64,000 bases of DNA from positions 1 to 64,000 of the forward strand of contig JAFGVA010000058.1 of the NCBI GenBank assembly GCA_016938235.1. The letters are read 5' to 3'. This document shows positions 1-9,051 of the stretch, one piece after another. The notes beneath the pieces were generated by a model. It was given only the letters and a program-made list of their open reading frames with translations, had not been told where the DNA came from and made no database searches. Both the position numbers and the translations under genes were made by a program. The stretch is from Bacteroidales bacterium (GTDB lineage Bacteria > Bacteroidota > Bacteroidia > Bacteroidales > UBA10428). Position 1 is the first letter of the stretch, and each line of letters opens with the position of its first letter.

Positions 1-143
1 CTATAAAGTTAAACAGTTAGCTGACTTGTTACCTCAAAATTTAAAGCTATAGCTACCCATACTAACACAAAGTAAACGTATCTGCAATAACTAACCATGA
101 CCTACTTGGTAGTGCGGATACAAAAATACAGTAGCATTAATCA
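1..143. other. no recognisable feature
   Basis: AT-rich sequence at the left edge, downstream of the leftward lipoprotein gene and beyond its terminator. I see no open frame of useful length, no RNA gene and no repeat. Confidence 0.5.
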
Positions 144-177
144 CAAAAAAACCTCCTGAGTTTTATACAGAGGAGGC
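144..177 (-). terminator. rho-independent terminator of the leftward lipoprotein gene
   Basis: On the minus strand the arms AGGAGG-type (171-176) and CCTCCT (152-157) form a GC-rich hairpin immediately followed by a run of seven to eight T (complement of the A-run at 144-151). It lies just 25 bases past the stop codon of the lipoprotein gene. Confidence 0.75.
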
Positions 178-201
178 TTAAGGTTGGAATATTAGATAAT
201 T

Positions 202-1053
202 TTACAGTTTCAGTTTATAGCAGGCAACAGTATTGCCGAAGAATGTTGGCACTAAAATAGTTCCTTCTTTCTTGTTATAACAAATATCGGCAGCATTTAC
301 TGCTTCCAGTGGTGTTGAGTCGAGAACAAGCTCTTTTTCTTTATCGGTATAAATTAAATGAACTTTGCCTGTCCAATCCGAAATAAGAAAGCTGTTATCT
401 GTAATTTTTTGCAGGGCATCTACTCCGCCTGTGTTTTCAATAAATGATGAGTAGGCGCCGCTTAAAATATCAATTTTAATTACATTGTTGCCGGTGCCCG
501 AAACTAATACTCCATCATCGTATATAATTCCATTCGGAGACCCAAAACTTGAATCGGAAAGTAAAATACTGACCATGCCGCTGTCTATCGAATAGTAGGT
601 TTTAGTCTGGGAGTCGGAGATATATATAACTCCGGCTGTATCCGAAGCAATATCGTTTAAAAAGGCAGAGCCTTCAATTGGGTTTTTTGAAACTATTGAA
701 CCACTATTTACATCAATTTTTACAATTTCATCAATATCGCTTACAAATAACATATCATCAACAAGTGTCATGCCTTTAGGAGCATTGAGGCCTTCCACCC
801 ATTTTAAGGCTTTAATTGATCCATCGGTATTCAAAACCGAAATGAATCCAATGCCATCTTTTTCACTGGGATTTCCGGCAACATTTGACACGTAATAAAC
901 ATTGTTAACCTCGTCGTAGCAGACACATTCAGGCGTATCAAAACCTGTTGTTTCCCATTTGAGTTCTAATTTGTCAGAAATAAACATTTTCTTTGATGAA
1001 CATGCTGAAATAATTGTAAAAATCAGCAGAAATAATAGAGGTAGCTTTTTCAT
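202..1053 (-). CDS. SMP-30/NHL-type beta-propeller lipoprotein
   Basis: A 283-residue predicted lipoprotein. The N-terminus is a lipoprotein signal with lipobox ISAC and Cys18 as the lipidated residue, so the mature protein is membrane-anchored and faces the periplasm or outer membrane. The rest resembles the gluconolactonase/SMP-30-like six-bladed propellers: repeated blades with patterns such as FDTPECVCYDE, NAPKGMTL, LNDIASD and GSPNGIIYDD, each at a blade entry. Such proteins can be lactonases, but the fold is also used for binding only; no metal-binding residue set could be assigned here, so substrate and reaction are unknown. It is transcribed alone, with its own terminator. Confidence 0.65.
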   Translation of the reverse strand: MKKLPLLFLLIFTIISACSSKKMFISDKLELKWETTGFDTPECVCYDEVNNVYYVSNVAGNPSEKDGIGFISVLNTDGSIKALKWVEGLNAPKGMTLVDDMLFVSDIDEIVKIDVNSGSIVSKNPIEGSAFLNDIASDTAGVIYISDSQTKTYYSIDSGMVSILLSDSSFGSPNGIIYDDGVLVSGTGNNVIKIDILSGAYSSFIENTGGVDALQKITDNSFLISDWTGKVHLIYTDKEKELVLDSTPLEAVNAADICYNKKEGTILVPTFFGNTVACYKLKL

Positions 1054-1108
1054 AATTTTAAGTTGATTTGGTTCTGTAATTTACAATAAATTATTTTTTT
1101 AATTCCTT

Positions 1109-1139
1109 CTTTCTAATTTAAAAAAATAAATTATCTTTG
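1109..1139 (+). promoter_or_regulatory. promoter of tRNA-Leu
   Basis: A perfect Bacteroidota -7 element TATCTTTG (TAnnTTTG) lies at 1132-1139, 11 bases before the mature tRNA. No clear -33 TTTG is present. Confidence 0.5.
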
Positions 1140-1150
1140 CCACTCGTTTT

Positions 1151-1232
1151 GCGGACGTGGCGTAATTGGTAGCCGCGCTAGACTTAGGATCTAGTGCCGT
1201 AAGGCGTGGGGGTTCGAGTCCCTTCGTCCGCA
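1151..1232 (+). tRNA. tRNA-Leu (anticodon UAG)
   Basis: Full class II cloverleaf. The acceptor stem GCGGACG (1151-1157) pairs exactly with CGTCCGC (1225-1231), with discriminator A1232. The anticodon stem CTAGA/TCTAG encloses loop CTTAGGA with anticodon TAG at 1185-1187. A long variable arm (about 1195-1207) and the T-arm GGGGTTCGAGTCCC-like segment complete the fold. The 3' CCA is not encoded. Confidence 0.95.
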
Positions 1233-1239
1233 CAAGATT

Positions 1240-1286
1240 AAAAACCGCTCATACTCGCACAAGGCATTGCAGTATTGGCGGTTTTT
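1240..1286 (+). terminator. terminator after tRNA-Leu
   Basis: Arms AAAAACCGC (1240-1248) and GCGGTTTTT (1278-1286) are perfectly complementary, and ATACT (1251-1255) / AGTAT (1271-1275) extend the stem inside. The T-tract forms the 3' end of the stem, as in many intrinsic terminators. Confidence 0.65.
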
Positions 1287-1411
1287 AAAGTTTTGTGAGG
1301 ATTTTCTTAACATTTTGAAGCAATCCTTGTTAAAACTAAAATGCGTACAACTGACACATTTATAATTGTATAGCAAAAAATTGAAAAGAAAGTTTATTAA
1401 ATATTTAAACT

Positions 1412-2770
1412 ATGAATATTTCCCGGGAAAACATCGATGAACTTAATTTAGTTTTAAAATTAGAACTTGCAAAAGAAGATTACGATGAGCGCGTAAACAA
1501 TGTGCTTAAAGACTACCGTAAAAAAGCTAATGTACCAGGCTTTCGTCCTGGAAAGGTACCTTTCGGACTAATCAATAAGATGTACCGTAAGCCTGTGCTT
1601 GTTGAAGAAGTAAACAAACTGGTTTCAGAATCTGTATCTAAGTTCCTTATTGATGAGAAATTAAATATTCTTGGAGAACCACTTCCACACGATGGAGAAC
1701 TAAAACCAATTGACTGGGATAAAGATGAAAGTTTCGAGTTTAAATTTGATTTGGGTATGGCTCCCGAGTTTGAGTTGAAACTCAGCACAAAAGATAAAAT
1801 TCCCTTCTACAACATAAAAGTTGACGATTCATTAATAGACAAATACGCCGACAGTTATGCGCAGCGTTTTGGCAATAATATTGATGTTGAAGAAATAAAA
1901 GAGGGTGACATCATAACAGCTGTCGTTGAACAGGCAGATGGAGAAGGAAACCTTGTTGAAGGCGGATTACAGAACAGTGAGGCCAGAATTTCGACCCAGG
2001 TTATCAAAGACGATAAAATAAGGAAAGATATTCTTAAACTTAAGAAAAATGATTCTTTGGTTTTCGATCTTCGAAAAGCTTATCCGAATAATACCGAAAT
2101 AGGGTCAATTCTTAAAATAAAAACAGAAGAAGCTGCTCAAGTTGAAGGCGATTTTAAAGTTACTGTAACTCAAATTCAACGTTACATAAAATCAGAAATC
2201 AACCAGGAATTGTTCGATAAAGTTTACGGTGAGGGTAACGTGAAATCGGAAAAAGAGTTTCGCGGGAAAATTACTGAAGAAGCTGCACAAGGCCTGAAAA
2301 ACGACAGCCAGTATAAATTCAGAATTGACGTTAAAGATACCCTGGTAAAAAAGTTTAAATCATCGCTTCCCGAGGCATTTCTTAAAAGATGGTTGTTTGC
2401 TATAAACGAAGGCAAATTTTCTATGGAAGAAATCGAAAAAGATTTCGACAAATTTGTTGAAGACCTCAAATGGCAACTGCTAAAAGATAAGATTACTTCT
2501 GAAAACCAGATAAAAGTTACCGAAGCAGAAATTAAAGAGGCCGCCAAAGAAAATGCCCGTATGCAATTCAGTTATTACGGCATGAACAATGTTCCTGACG
2601 AACATCTTGAAGCCTTTGCTAACAGGACATTGGAAGATAAAGAACAGCTACGTAAAATCAGTGAAACTAAAATAGAAGAAAAAATCGTTGAGCATGTTCG
2701 TAGCGTTGTGAAAGTTGATGAGAAAGACATCACTGCCGAGAAATTCAACAAAATGTTTGAAGAGAAATAG
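1412..2770 (+). CDS. tig: trigger factor, ribosome-associated chaperone
   Basis: A 452-residue protein of usual trigger-factor length. The N-terminal domain carries the ribosome L23-docking signature GFRPGKVP at residues 43-50. A divergent FKBP-like peptidyl-prolyl isomerase domain (about 155-250) follows, then the helical C-terminal chaperone domain rich in Lys and Glu. It binds nascent chains at the ribosome exit tunnel and delays folding. It sits just upstream of clpP-clpX, the classic tig-clpP-clpX order. The 90-base gap to clpP contains a separate promoter candidate, so clpPX may be expressed independently. The PPIase domain is weakly conserved, as is common in Bacteroidota, so isomerase activity is uncertain. 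Confidence 0.95.
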   Translation: MNISRENIDELNLVLKLELAKEDYDERVNNVLKDYRKKANVPGFRPGKVPFGLINKMYRKPVLVEEVNKLVSESVSKFLIDEKLNILGEPLPHDGELKPIDWDKDESFEFKFDLGMAPEFELKLSTKDKIPFYNIKVDDSLIDKYADSYAQRFGNNIDVEEIKEGDIITAVVEQADGEGNLVEGGLQNSEARISTQVIKDDKIRKDILKLKKNDSLVFDLRKAYPNNTEIGSILKIKTEEAAQVEGDFKVTVTQIQRYIKSEINQELFDKVYGEGNVKSEKEFRGKITEEAAQGLKNDSQYKFRIDVKDTLVKKFKSSLPEAFLKRWLFAINEGKFSMEEIEKDFDKFVEDLKWQLLKDKITSENQIKVTEAEIKEAAKENARMQFSYYGMNNVPDEHLEAFANRTLEDKEQLRKISETKIEEKIVEHVRSVVKVDEKDITAEKFNKMFEEK

Positions 2771-2820
2771 GTTTTTTTAAGTTATTCGCCTGCTTAAAAA
2801 TTATTTTTAACTGAGCAAAA

Positions 2821-2844
2821 AAGCTTTACCTTTACATAAAGCTT
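2821..2844 (+). promoter_or_regulatory. clpP promoter candidate within a hairpin
   Basis: TACCTTTA (2827-2834) is one base from the TAnnTTTG -7 consensus and lies 24 bases before clpP. It sits inside an 8-bp inverted repeat AAGCTTTA (2821-2828) / TAAAGCTT (2837-2844), which could also act as a weak end signal for tig. Confidence 0.35.
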
Positions 2845-2857
2845 ATTTTAAAGACAT

Positions 2858-3532
2858 ATGGATTATAGAGATTTTGAAAAATATGCAGTAAACCACAGGG
2901 GAATTAGTAGTTCTTCCCTGCATAAGATATCATCGGCATATAACAGTTATATTTCGCCGACCATTATTGAAGAACGGCAGTTGAACGTTGCATCAATGGA
3001 TGTTTTTTCAAGGTTAATGATGGATCGCATCATTTTTCTTGGTTTACCAATCGACGATTATGTTGCTAATGTAATTCAGGCACAATTATTATATCTCGAT
3101 TCTGCAGATCCCGGAAAAGATATACAGATATATTTTAACTCACCCGGAGGCTCTGTATATGCAGGCCTTGGAATATATGATACCATGCAGTTCATTAATT
3201 CAGATGTAGCTACTATTTGCACCGGAATAGCCGCTTCGATGGCCGCAGTTTTGCTTTGCGCCGGAACAAAAGGCAAGCGATCTGCGTTAAAGCATTCAAG
3301 GGTGATGATTCACCAGCCTATGGGTGGTGCTCAGGGTCAGGCAACTGATATTGAAATTACTACCAGGGAGATTCTCAAATTGCGTGATGAGTTGTATAAT
3401 ATCATAGCATCTCACTCAGGTAAGAAATTTGATGAGGTTCAGAAAGATTCAGATCGTGATTACTGGATGACCTCTAAAGAGGCACTCGAATATGGAATGA
3501 TTGACGAGGTGCTTACCAGAACTAAAAAATAG
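2858..3532 (+). CDS. clpP: ATP-dependent Clp protease proteolytic subunit
   Basis: A 224-residue serine protease subunit that assembles as a double heptameric barrel and degrades substrates fed by ClpX. The catalytic triad is visible: Ser127 in TGIAASMAA, His152 in MIHQPMGG and Asp201 in [15 protein letters not shown] (94-100) is the oxyanion loop. The N-terminus is about 20 residues longer than in enterobacteria and is likely a propeptide. The stop codon is five bases from clpX, so both form one transcription unit. Confidence 0.97.
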   Translation: MDYRDFEKYAVNHRGISSSSLHKISSAYNSYISPTIIEERQLNVASMDVFSRLMMDRIIFLGLPIDDYVANVIQAQLLYLDSADPGKDIQIYFNSPGGSVYAGLGIYDTMQFINSDVATICTGIAASMAAVLLCAGTKGKRSALKHSRVMIHQPMGGAQGQATDIEITTREILKLRDELYNIIASHSGKKFDEVQKDSDRDYWMTSKEALEYGMIDEVLTRTKK

Positions 3533-3537
3533 TTTTT

Positions 3538-4755
3538 ATGGATAGATGTTCGTTTTGCGGTCGTGAGAAAAGAGATACGAACTTACTAATTGCTGGAATT
3601 TCCGGACACATTTGTGATAACTGCATTGAGCAGGCTTATGATATTGTGCAGGAGGAGCTTAAGAAAAAAGGCGATTTTGATGTAAATTCCTTAAAACTCA
3701 TTAAACCAGCAGAAATTAAAAAATTCCTCGATTTATATGTGATCGGACAGGATGAGGCTAAGAAATATTTGTCGGTTGCTGTTTACAATCACTACAAACG
3801 ATTGATGCACCATTCCAAGAAGGATGAAGAAGTTGAAATCGATAAATCGAATATTATTTTAGTTGGTGAGACCGGAACAGGAAAAACACTTTTGGCAAGA
3901 ACAATTGCTAAATTACTTCATGTACCTTTTACCATTGTTGATGCAACCGTATTAACAGAAGCCGGATATGTAGGCGAGGATATAGAAAGCATTCTTACCA
4001 GACTACTTCAGGTTGCTGACTACAATGTTGAGGCTGCTGAAAAAGGTATTGTTTTCATTGACGAAATTGATAAGATTGCCCGCAAATCCGATAATCCATC
4101 AATTACACGTGATGTTTCCGGCGAAGGTGTACAACAAGGACTATTAAAACTTCTGGAAGGCTCTGTTGTTAATGTTCCACCACAAGGAGGCCGTAAACAT
4201 CCCGACCAGAAAATGATTCCGGTTGACACACGTAATATTCTGTTTGTTTGTGGCGGTGCTTTCGATGGAATTGAAAAGAAAATAGGGCAAAGATTAAATA
4301 CCCAGGTTGTTGGTTATAAAGCTGTGCGCGGCATTGAAACCATCGACAGGTATAATCTTCTACAATATATTGCCCCGCAGGATTTAAAAGCATACGGACT
4401 CATTCCTGAAATTATTGGCCGACTACCTGTGCTTACATACTTAAATCCATTAGACAAAAAAGCGCTTCGCCAGATATTAACCGAGCCAAGAAATTCTATT
4501 ATCAAGCAATACGTCAAACTGTTTGAAATGGACGATATACAGCTTGTTTTTAAAAACGATGTGTTGGATTACATAGTTGAGAAAGCCATTGAATTTAAAT
4601 TGGGAGCTCGTGGTTTACGTTCAATTTGCGAAGCAATAATGATGGATGCAATGTACGATCTTCCATCTACCGAGACTAAAGAAATAACAATTACAAAAAA
4701 ATACGCTACCGAAAAAATTGACAAACAAGACATTAAGCGATTAAAGGTTGCCTAG
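3538..4755 (+). CDS. clpX: ATP-dependent Clp protease ATP-binding subunit ClpX
   Basis: A 405-residue AAA+ unfoldase, the partner of ClpP. The N-terminal zinc-binding domain uses Cys4, Cys7, Cys26 and Cys29. Walker A GETGTGKT is at 110-117, the pore loop GYVG at 143-146 and Walker B FIDEID at 173-178. A C-terminal sensor-2 segment [10 protein letters not shown] follows. The protein recognises tagged substrates, unfolds them and translocates them into ClpP. Length and all functional motifs match the family. Confidence 0.97.
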   Translation: MDRCSFCGREKRDTNLLIAGISGHICDNCIEQAYDIVQEELKKKGDFDVNSLKLIKPAEIKKFLDLYVIGQDEAKKYLSVAVYNHYKRLMHHSKKDEEVEIDKSNIILVGETGTGKTLLARTIAKLLHVPFTIVDATVLTEAGYVGEDIESILTRLLQVADYNVEAAEKGIVFIDEIDKIARKSDNPSITRDVSGEGVQQGLLKLLEGSVVNVPPQGGRKHPDQKMIPVDTRNILFVCGGAFDGIEKKIGQRLNTQVVGYKAVRGIETIDRYNLLQYIAPQDLKAYGLIPEIIGRLPVLTYLNPLDKKALRQILTEPRNSIIKQYVKLFEMDDIQLVFKNDVLDYIVEKAIEFKLGARGLRSICEAIMMDAMYDLPSTETKEITITKKYATEKIDKQDIKRLKVA

Positions 4756-4757
4756 GG

Positions 4758-4790
4758 CTTGTTTATTTCAATAATTATAATTTATATTTG
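4758..4790 (+). promoter_or_regulatory. trp operon promoter
   Basis: TATATTTG (4783-4790) matches TAnnTTTG exactly, and CTTG ending at 4761 lies 21 bases upstream, the spacing expected for the TTTG -33 element. The start of transcription would be about 4797, giving a short leader in front of trpL. Confidence 0.6.
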
Positions 4791-4809
4791 CATTGTTAAA
4801 CACAAAGAA

Positions 4810-4875
4810 ATGAATCAGATTTTCCGTACAAATTGGTGGTGGTGGCACAAAGTACTGCACGATTTCGTGAGATAG
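4810..4875 (+). CDS. trpL: trp operon leader peptide with four consecutive Trp codons
   Basis: An ATG at 4810 opens a 21-codon frame ending in TAG at 4873-4875. Codons 9-12 (4834-4845) are TGG four times in a row, within the peptide segment RTNWWWWHKVL. A Trp-rich short frame between a promoter and an intrinsic terminator just ahead of trpE is the hallmark of ribosome-mediated transcription attenuation: with scarce charged tRNA-Trp the ribosome stalls here and the operon is read through. The frame is too short for usual gene-calling cut-offs. Confidence 0.9.
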   Translation: MNQIFRTNWWWWHKVLHDFVR

Positions 4876-4945
4876 CGACCCCATTGTCCGGATTATATAA
4901 ATATATTAAACGGCCTGTCGTACTCACGACAGGCCGTTTTGATTT
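4865..4945 (+). promoter_or_regulatory. trp attenuator: terminator and competing antiterminator
   Basis: Terminator: AACGGCCTGTCGT (4909-4921) and ACGACAGGCCGTT (4926-4938) form a perfect 13-bp stem with loop ACTC, followed by TTGATTTT. Antiterminator: TCGTGAG (4865-4871) pairs with CTCACGA (4923-4929), and after a small internal loop GCGAC (4875-4879) pairs with GTCGT (4917-4921). The two folds share bases 4917-4929 and exclude each other. A ribosome stalled on the Trp codons leaves 4865-4879 free, so the antiterminator forms. A ribosome reaching the stop codon at 4875 covers this segment, so the terminator forms. The pairing was worked out by eye, without energy calculation. Confidence 0.85.
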
Positions 4946-4969
4946 TAAAGACTTTGAAAAACAACCAGT

Positions 4970-6373
4970 ATGAGTAAAATAAAATTTAAAGTAAAAACCA
5001 AACACATGCTTGCCGACCTTGTGACACCGGTAGGCATATTTCTTTCAGCCAGATCAAAGTATAAAAATTCTATTCTGCTTGAAAGTTCCGACTATCATGG
5101 AAATGAAAACAGTTTCTCATTCATTTGTCTTGAACCCATTGCCAGCTTTGTGGTTAAAGATTTCAATGCTGTTGCCTCATTGCCAAACCAGGAAACTCAA
5201 CAAACCGTTATAAACAAGCCGGTTGATTTCAGAACTAGTTTTAATACTTTTATTGAGAGTTTTGATGTTGAAACCAATTCCGATCTGCCTGTGAATGGCA
5301 TCTTTGGTTATTGCGAATTCGATTCTGTGCAATATTTCGAAACAATTCGTTTTAAGAATGAACATAAAACGGAATATAGCATACCCCAGGTTCATTACAA
5401 TTTCTACAAATACATTATCGCAATTAACCATTATAAAAACGATTTACACATTATAGAGAACCTGCAAGAGGGAGAAATCAGCAATATTCAAGAAATTGAA
5501 ACCTTAATTAAAAGCAAGGACTTTAATACTTCTTCATTCACTCCGGGCAACAATGAAAAATCGAACCTTACTGATGATGAATATATGCAGTTGGTTACCA
5601 ATGGCAAAAAACATTGTTATCGTGGCGACGTTTTCCAGATTGTTTTATCGCGTCAGTTTTCGCAGACTTATACAGGAGACGAGTTTAATGTTTACAGGGC
5701 TTTACGTTCAATAAATCCTTCGCCTTACCTTTTTTATTTCGATTATGAAGAATATAAAATTTTTGGTTCTTCGCCTGAAGCCCAGATAAAAATTCAGAAT
5801 GAAAGAGCTACAATTAATCCAATAGCAGGCACTTTTAAGCGTACTGGCAATGACGAAAAAGACAAACAGCTTGCAAAAGAATTAGCCGAAGATAAGAAAG
5901 AAAATGCTGAACACGTTATGTTGGTTGACCTGGCAAGAAACGATTTAAGCAGGTATGCTTCTGATGTTCGGGTTGACAGCTATCGCGAAATTCAATATTA
6001 TTCGCATGTTCTGCACATGGTTTCAACTGTTTCCGGGAAATTGCATCGGCCAGATAATGTAATTGATATGATGATGGCAACATTTCCTGCCGGCACACTA
6101 TCCGGCGCTCCAAAATACAAAGCTATGGAGCTGATAGACAAATATGAAAACCAGAACAGGGGGTATTATGGAGGAGCAATCGGTTATATAGGTTTCGACG
6201 GCACCCTGAATCATGCCATAATGATAAGAACCTTTCTGAGTAAAAACAAAACCTTATACTACCAGGCTGGAGCCGGAATTGTTTCTGTTTCAAAAGAAGA
6301 AAGTGAACTCCAGGAAGTTAACAATAAGCTCGGAGCGCTTAAAAAAGCTATTAACCTTGCAAAAGATTTATAA
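4970..6373 (+). CDS. trpE: anthranilate synthase component I
   Basis: A 467-residue chorismate-utilising enzyme that makes anthranilate from chorismate with ammonia supplied by TrpG; first committed step of tryptophan synthesis. An N-terminal regulatory part holds ILLESSD (residues about 35-41), the motif that forms the Trp feedback-inhibition site. The C-terminal catalytic half shows PIAGTFKRTG, ENAEHVMLVDLARND and GTLSGAPKYKAM, all diagnostic. It is the first structural gene after the attenuator. Confidence 0.96.
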   Translation: MSKIKFKVKTKHMLADLVTPVGIFLSARSKYKNSILLESSDYHGNENSFSFICLEPIASFVVKDFNAVASLPNQETQQTVINKPVDFRTSFNTFIESFDVETNSDLPVNGIFGYCEFDSVQYFETIRFKNEHKTEYSIPQVHYNFYKYIIAINHYKNDLHIIENLQEGEISNIQEIETLIKSKDFNTSSFTPGNNEKSNLTDDEYMQLVTNGKKHCYRGDVFQIVLSRQFSQTYTGDEFNVYRALRSINPSPYLFYFDYEEYKIFGSSPEAQIKIQNERATINPIAGTFKRTGNDEKDKQLAKELAEDKKENAEHVMLVDLARNDLSRYASDVRVDSYREIQYYSHVLHMVSTVSGKLHRPDNVIDMMMATFPAGTLSGAPKYKAMELIDKYENQNRGYYGGAIGYIGFDGTLNHAIMIRTFLSKNKTLYYQAGAGIVSVSKEESELQEVNNKLGALKKAINLAKDL

Positions 6374-6386
6374 AAATGAAACGATC

Positions 6387-6435
6387 ATGAAATTTAACAT
6401 GCTTTATTATATTAATAAGCATAATTAAATTTCAT
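6387..6435 (+). repeat. long AT-rich hairpin between trpE and trpG
   Basis: ATGAAATTTAA (6387-6397) pairs with TTAAATTTCAT (6425-6435), and inside it ATGCTT (6399-6404) pairs with AAGCAT (6417-6422), giving about 17 base pairs with only a small internal asymmetry. No T-run follows, so it is not a typical terminator. It may protect or process the trp mRNA between the two synthase subunits. Confidence 0.6.
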
Positions 6436-6475
6436 CGGGAGTTCCATCTTACCATTAAAATATAAATAAAAGAAG

Positions 6476-7048
6476 ATGAATATACTGGTATTAGATAATT
6501 ACGACTCGTTTACATACAACCTGGTGCATTACATCGAAAACCTGACAGATGGAGATGTGATTGATGTATTCAGAAATGATGAGATTGCGCTTGATGAAGT
6601 AGACAAATACGATAAGATTTTACTTTCGCCCGGACCAGGAATACCCGAAGAAGCGGGGATATTGCTTGATTTAATAAAGAAATATGCACCTACAAAAAGT
6701 ATTTTCGGAGTTTGCCTTGGACATCAGGCCATTGCAGAGGCTTTTGGCGGCAGTTTAATAAACCTTGATACTGTTTATCATGGAGTTTCAACCTTCATAG
6801 ATGTGGTGACCCCGGATGATATCCTTTACAAATCATTACCCGGGAGGTTCGAAGTTGGAAGGTATCATTCATGGGCAGTGTCAAGAGAAAATCTGCCCTC
6901 ATGTTTTAAAATAAACAGTCTCGACGAACATGGAATGATAATGGGAATAACACATAAAGAATACGATGTTCGTGGAGTCCAATATCATCCCGAGTCTGTG
7001 TTAACTCCTGAAGGTCTTAAAATAGTTGAGAACTGGTTAAGAAACTAA
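6476..7048 (+). CDS. trpG: anthranilate synthase component II (glutamine amidotransferase)
   Basis: A 190-residue class I amidotransferase that hydrolyses glutamine and passes ammonia to TrpE. The oxyanion motif SPGPGIPEE is at 51-59, the nucleophile Cys80 lies in GVCLGHQ, and His171 and Glu173 in YHPESV complete the triad. It is free-standing, not fused to trpD or trpE. It follows trpE after about 100 bases holding a strong hairpin. In some bacteria this subunit also serves folate synthesis (PabA); its place in the trp operon points to tryptophan as the main role. Confidence 0.95.
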   Translation: MNILVLDNYDSFTYNLVHYIENLTDGDVIDVFRNDEIALDEVDKYDKILLSPGPGIPEEAGILLDLIKKYAPTKSIFGVCLGHQAIAEAFGGSLINLDTVYHGVSTFIDVVTPDDILYKSLPGRFEVGRYHSWAVSRENLPSCFKINSLDEHGMIMGITHKEYDVRGVQYHPESVLTPEGLKIVENWLRN

Positions 7049-7236
7049 TGTTGTTCGAAGAATGGTAACAAATAAATTGAATATTTTTTTTAGAATGAAG
7101 ACCAATGTTTGTTTAAAATTAAAACTTCAAACTTCCGTCTTCCAACTTTAATTTAATTCCAACAAGAGTGTTTTAAGACTTCAAAAATTAATGTTGACTA
7201 AAAATTAATTAAAAAACACACCCAAATACCTGCATT

Positions 7237-8235
7237 ATGGAAATGAAAGAAATACTAAATTATTTATTTAAACATAATACCCTGACACAGGAAGAATCAA
7301 GGGCTCTATTAAAAAGAATGGGGCAGGGTGAATTTTCTGAGCCTGAAATAGCGTCTTTTCTGACCGTCTTTCTTATGCGAAAAATTACTCCTGAAGAACT
7401 GGGTGGTTTCCGTGAAGCTTTGCTTGATTTATGTGTTCCGGTAGATTTAAACGGGCTGAATGCTATTGATGTATGTGGCACCGGTGGTGATGAAAAGAAC
7501 ACTTTTAATATTTCAACCCTTACTTCCTTTATTCTGGCAGGTGCCGGCGTTAAGGTTGTTAAGCACGGTAACTATGGGGTATCATCCTCATGCGGATCTT
7601 CGAATGTTTTGGAGCACTTCGGGTATAAATTTTCAAACAACCAGAATAAGTTGCAAAAGGAACTGGATAAAGCAAATATCTGCTATTTGCATGCCCCCTT
7701 TTTTCACCCGGCAATGAAACATGTTGGTCCGGTACGCAAAGCGCTAAAAGTTAAAACATTTTTCAACCTGCTCGGGCCAATGGTTAATCCGGTTAAGCCT
7801 AAAAATCAGATTGTTGGTGTTTATAATACCGAAGTTCAGGATTTGTATAATGAAGTTTATAAAAAGCTGGGGATTAATTACTGCATATTATATAGCCTTG
7901 ACGGATACGACGAGATTTCTCTTACCGGTGATTTCAGAACTCTATCCAATAAGGGCGAAAAAATATATTCTCCGGAAACAATAAACCTGAAGACCGTGAA
8001 GCCTGAAGATCTTTTTGGTGGCAATTCTGTTGAAGAAGCGGCCGCGATATTTACGAATGTATTAGAGGCAAAAGCTACAGAAGCTCAAACCAATGCAGTT
8101 CTTGCCAATGCTGCTTTTGCGTTTAAAACGATGGACAACAGCAAATCGTTGGAAGATTGTGTTGCAGTAGCAAGAGAATCTATTGAAAGTAAAAAAGCAT
8201 TAAATGTTTTAAAGGAACTTATTGCAATTCAATAA
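7237..8235 (+). CDS. trpD: anthranilate phosphoribosyltransferase
   Basis: A 332-residue enzyme that transfers phosphoribosyl from PRPP to anthranilate. The PRPP-binding motif GTGGD is at 81-85 and the anthranilate-site motif KHGN at 109-112, followed by the serine-rich stretch SSSCGSSN. Length is normal. It follows trpG after 188 bases in which I see no terminator or promoter. The stop codon is three bases from trpC. Confidence 0.96.
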   Translation: MEMKEILNYLFKHNTLTQEESRALLKRMGQGEFSEPEIASFLTVFLMRKITPEELGGFREALLDLCVPVDLNGLNAIDVCGTGGDEKNTFNISTLTSFILAGAGVKVVKHGNYGVSSSCGSSNVLEHFGYKFSNNQNKLQKELDKANICYLHAPFFHPAMKHVGPVRKALKVKTFFNLLGPMVNPVKPKNQIVGVYNTEVQDLYNEVYKKLGINYCILYSLDGYDEISLTGDFRTLSNKGEKIYSPETINLKTVKPEDLFGGNSVEEAAAIFTNVLEAKATEAQTNAVLANAAFAFKTMDNSKSLEDCVAVARESIESKKALNVLKELIAIQ

Positions 8236-8238
8236 AAA

Positions 8239-9051
8239 ATGAGCAAACAAGAAAAGACCATACTGGACGAGATAATTGATTACAAGCGAAAGGAAGTTGT
8301 AAGTTGTAAAGAGCTTTTTGCTGTTAAGGAACTCGAAAAAGCAACTTTCTTTAACCGTTCTACATTAAGCTTAAAGGAATCTGTACTGAATCCATACAAA
8401 ACAGGTATAATTACTGAATTCAAGCGAAAATCGCCTTCCAAAGGGATGATAAACAGCCGTTCTTTTGTCGATGATGTTACACAAGGATACGCTTCAGCGG
8501 GTGCTTCGGGTTTGTCGATTCTTACTGATTTTAACTTTTTTGGAGGTTCAATTGATGATTTGATGATAGCCCGGCAGACTAACCAGATACCGATTCTTCG
8601 CAAAGAATTTATAATAGACGAATACCAGGTTATTGAGGCAAAAGCTTATGGTGCAGACGCAATTTTATTAATTGCAGCTATATTAAGCAGCAATGAGATA
8701 AAGAACCTTTATCGGGCAGCAAAAAACCTGGATCTTGAGGTTTTACTTGAAATTCACGATGAGGATGAACTTGAAAAAGTGAATGGGAATGCTGATTTGA
8801 TTGGCATTAATAACCGTAACCTGAAAACCTTTGAAGTAGATTTAGAGCGTTCAAAACGTCTGGTTAAACAATTACCTTCCGGGATGCCTAAAATTGCGGA
8901 GAGCGGTATAAGCAAACCGGAGACTATTATCGATTTAAAAAACAACGGGTTTGATGGCTTTCTTATTGGCGAAAACTTTATGAAGACAAATAATCCGGGA
9001 AGGGCATTCAACGAATTTATTAATCAGTTACACGGAGTTAAAAGCAGATGA
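8239..9051 (+). CDS. trpC: indole-3-glycerol phosphate synthase
   Basis: A 270-residue (beta/alpha)8-barrel that decarboxylates and closes the ring of CdRP to give indole-3-glycerol phosphate. FKRKSPSKG (61-69) holds the catalytic lysine and phosphate loop; LRKEFIID, LEIHDEDEL and IGINNRNL are family motifs around catalytic Lys, Glu and Asn. It is free-standing rather than fused with TrpF as in enterobacteria. Its last four bases ATGA overlap the trpF start, implying translational coupling. Confidence 0.96.
   Translation: MSKQEKTILDEIIDYKRKEVVSCKELFAVKELEKATFFNRSTLSLKESVLNPYKTGIITEFKRKSPSKGMINSRSFVDDVTQGYASAGASGLSILTDFNFFGGSIDDLMIARQTNQIPILRKEFIIDEYQVIEAKAYGADAILLIAAILSSNEIKNLYRAAKNLDLEVLLEIHDEDELEKVNGNADLIGINNRNLKTFEVDLERSKRLVKQLPSGMPKIAESGISKPETIIDLKNNGFDGFLIGENFMKTNNPGRAFNEFINQLHGVKSR

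Noticed and set aside
1191-1376. 61-codon minus-strand frame over the tRNA-Leu gene
   Set aside because: It overlaps the tRNA and its terminator; a chance frame.
4797-4969. T-box or TRAP-type control of trp
   Set aside because: No T-box sequence or repeated GAG/UAG triplets; the four Trp codons and exclusive stems fit ribosome-mediated attenuation.
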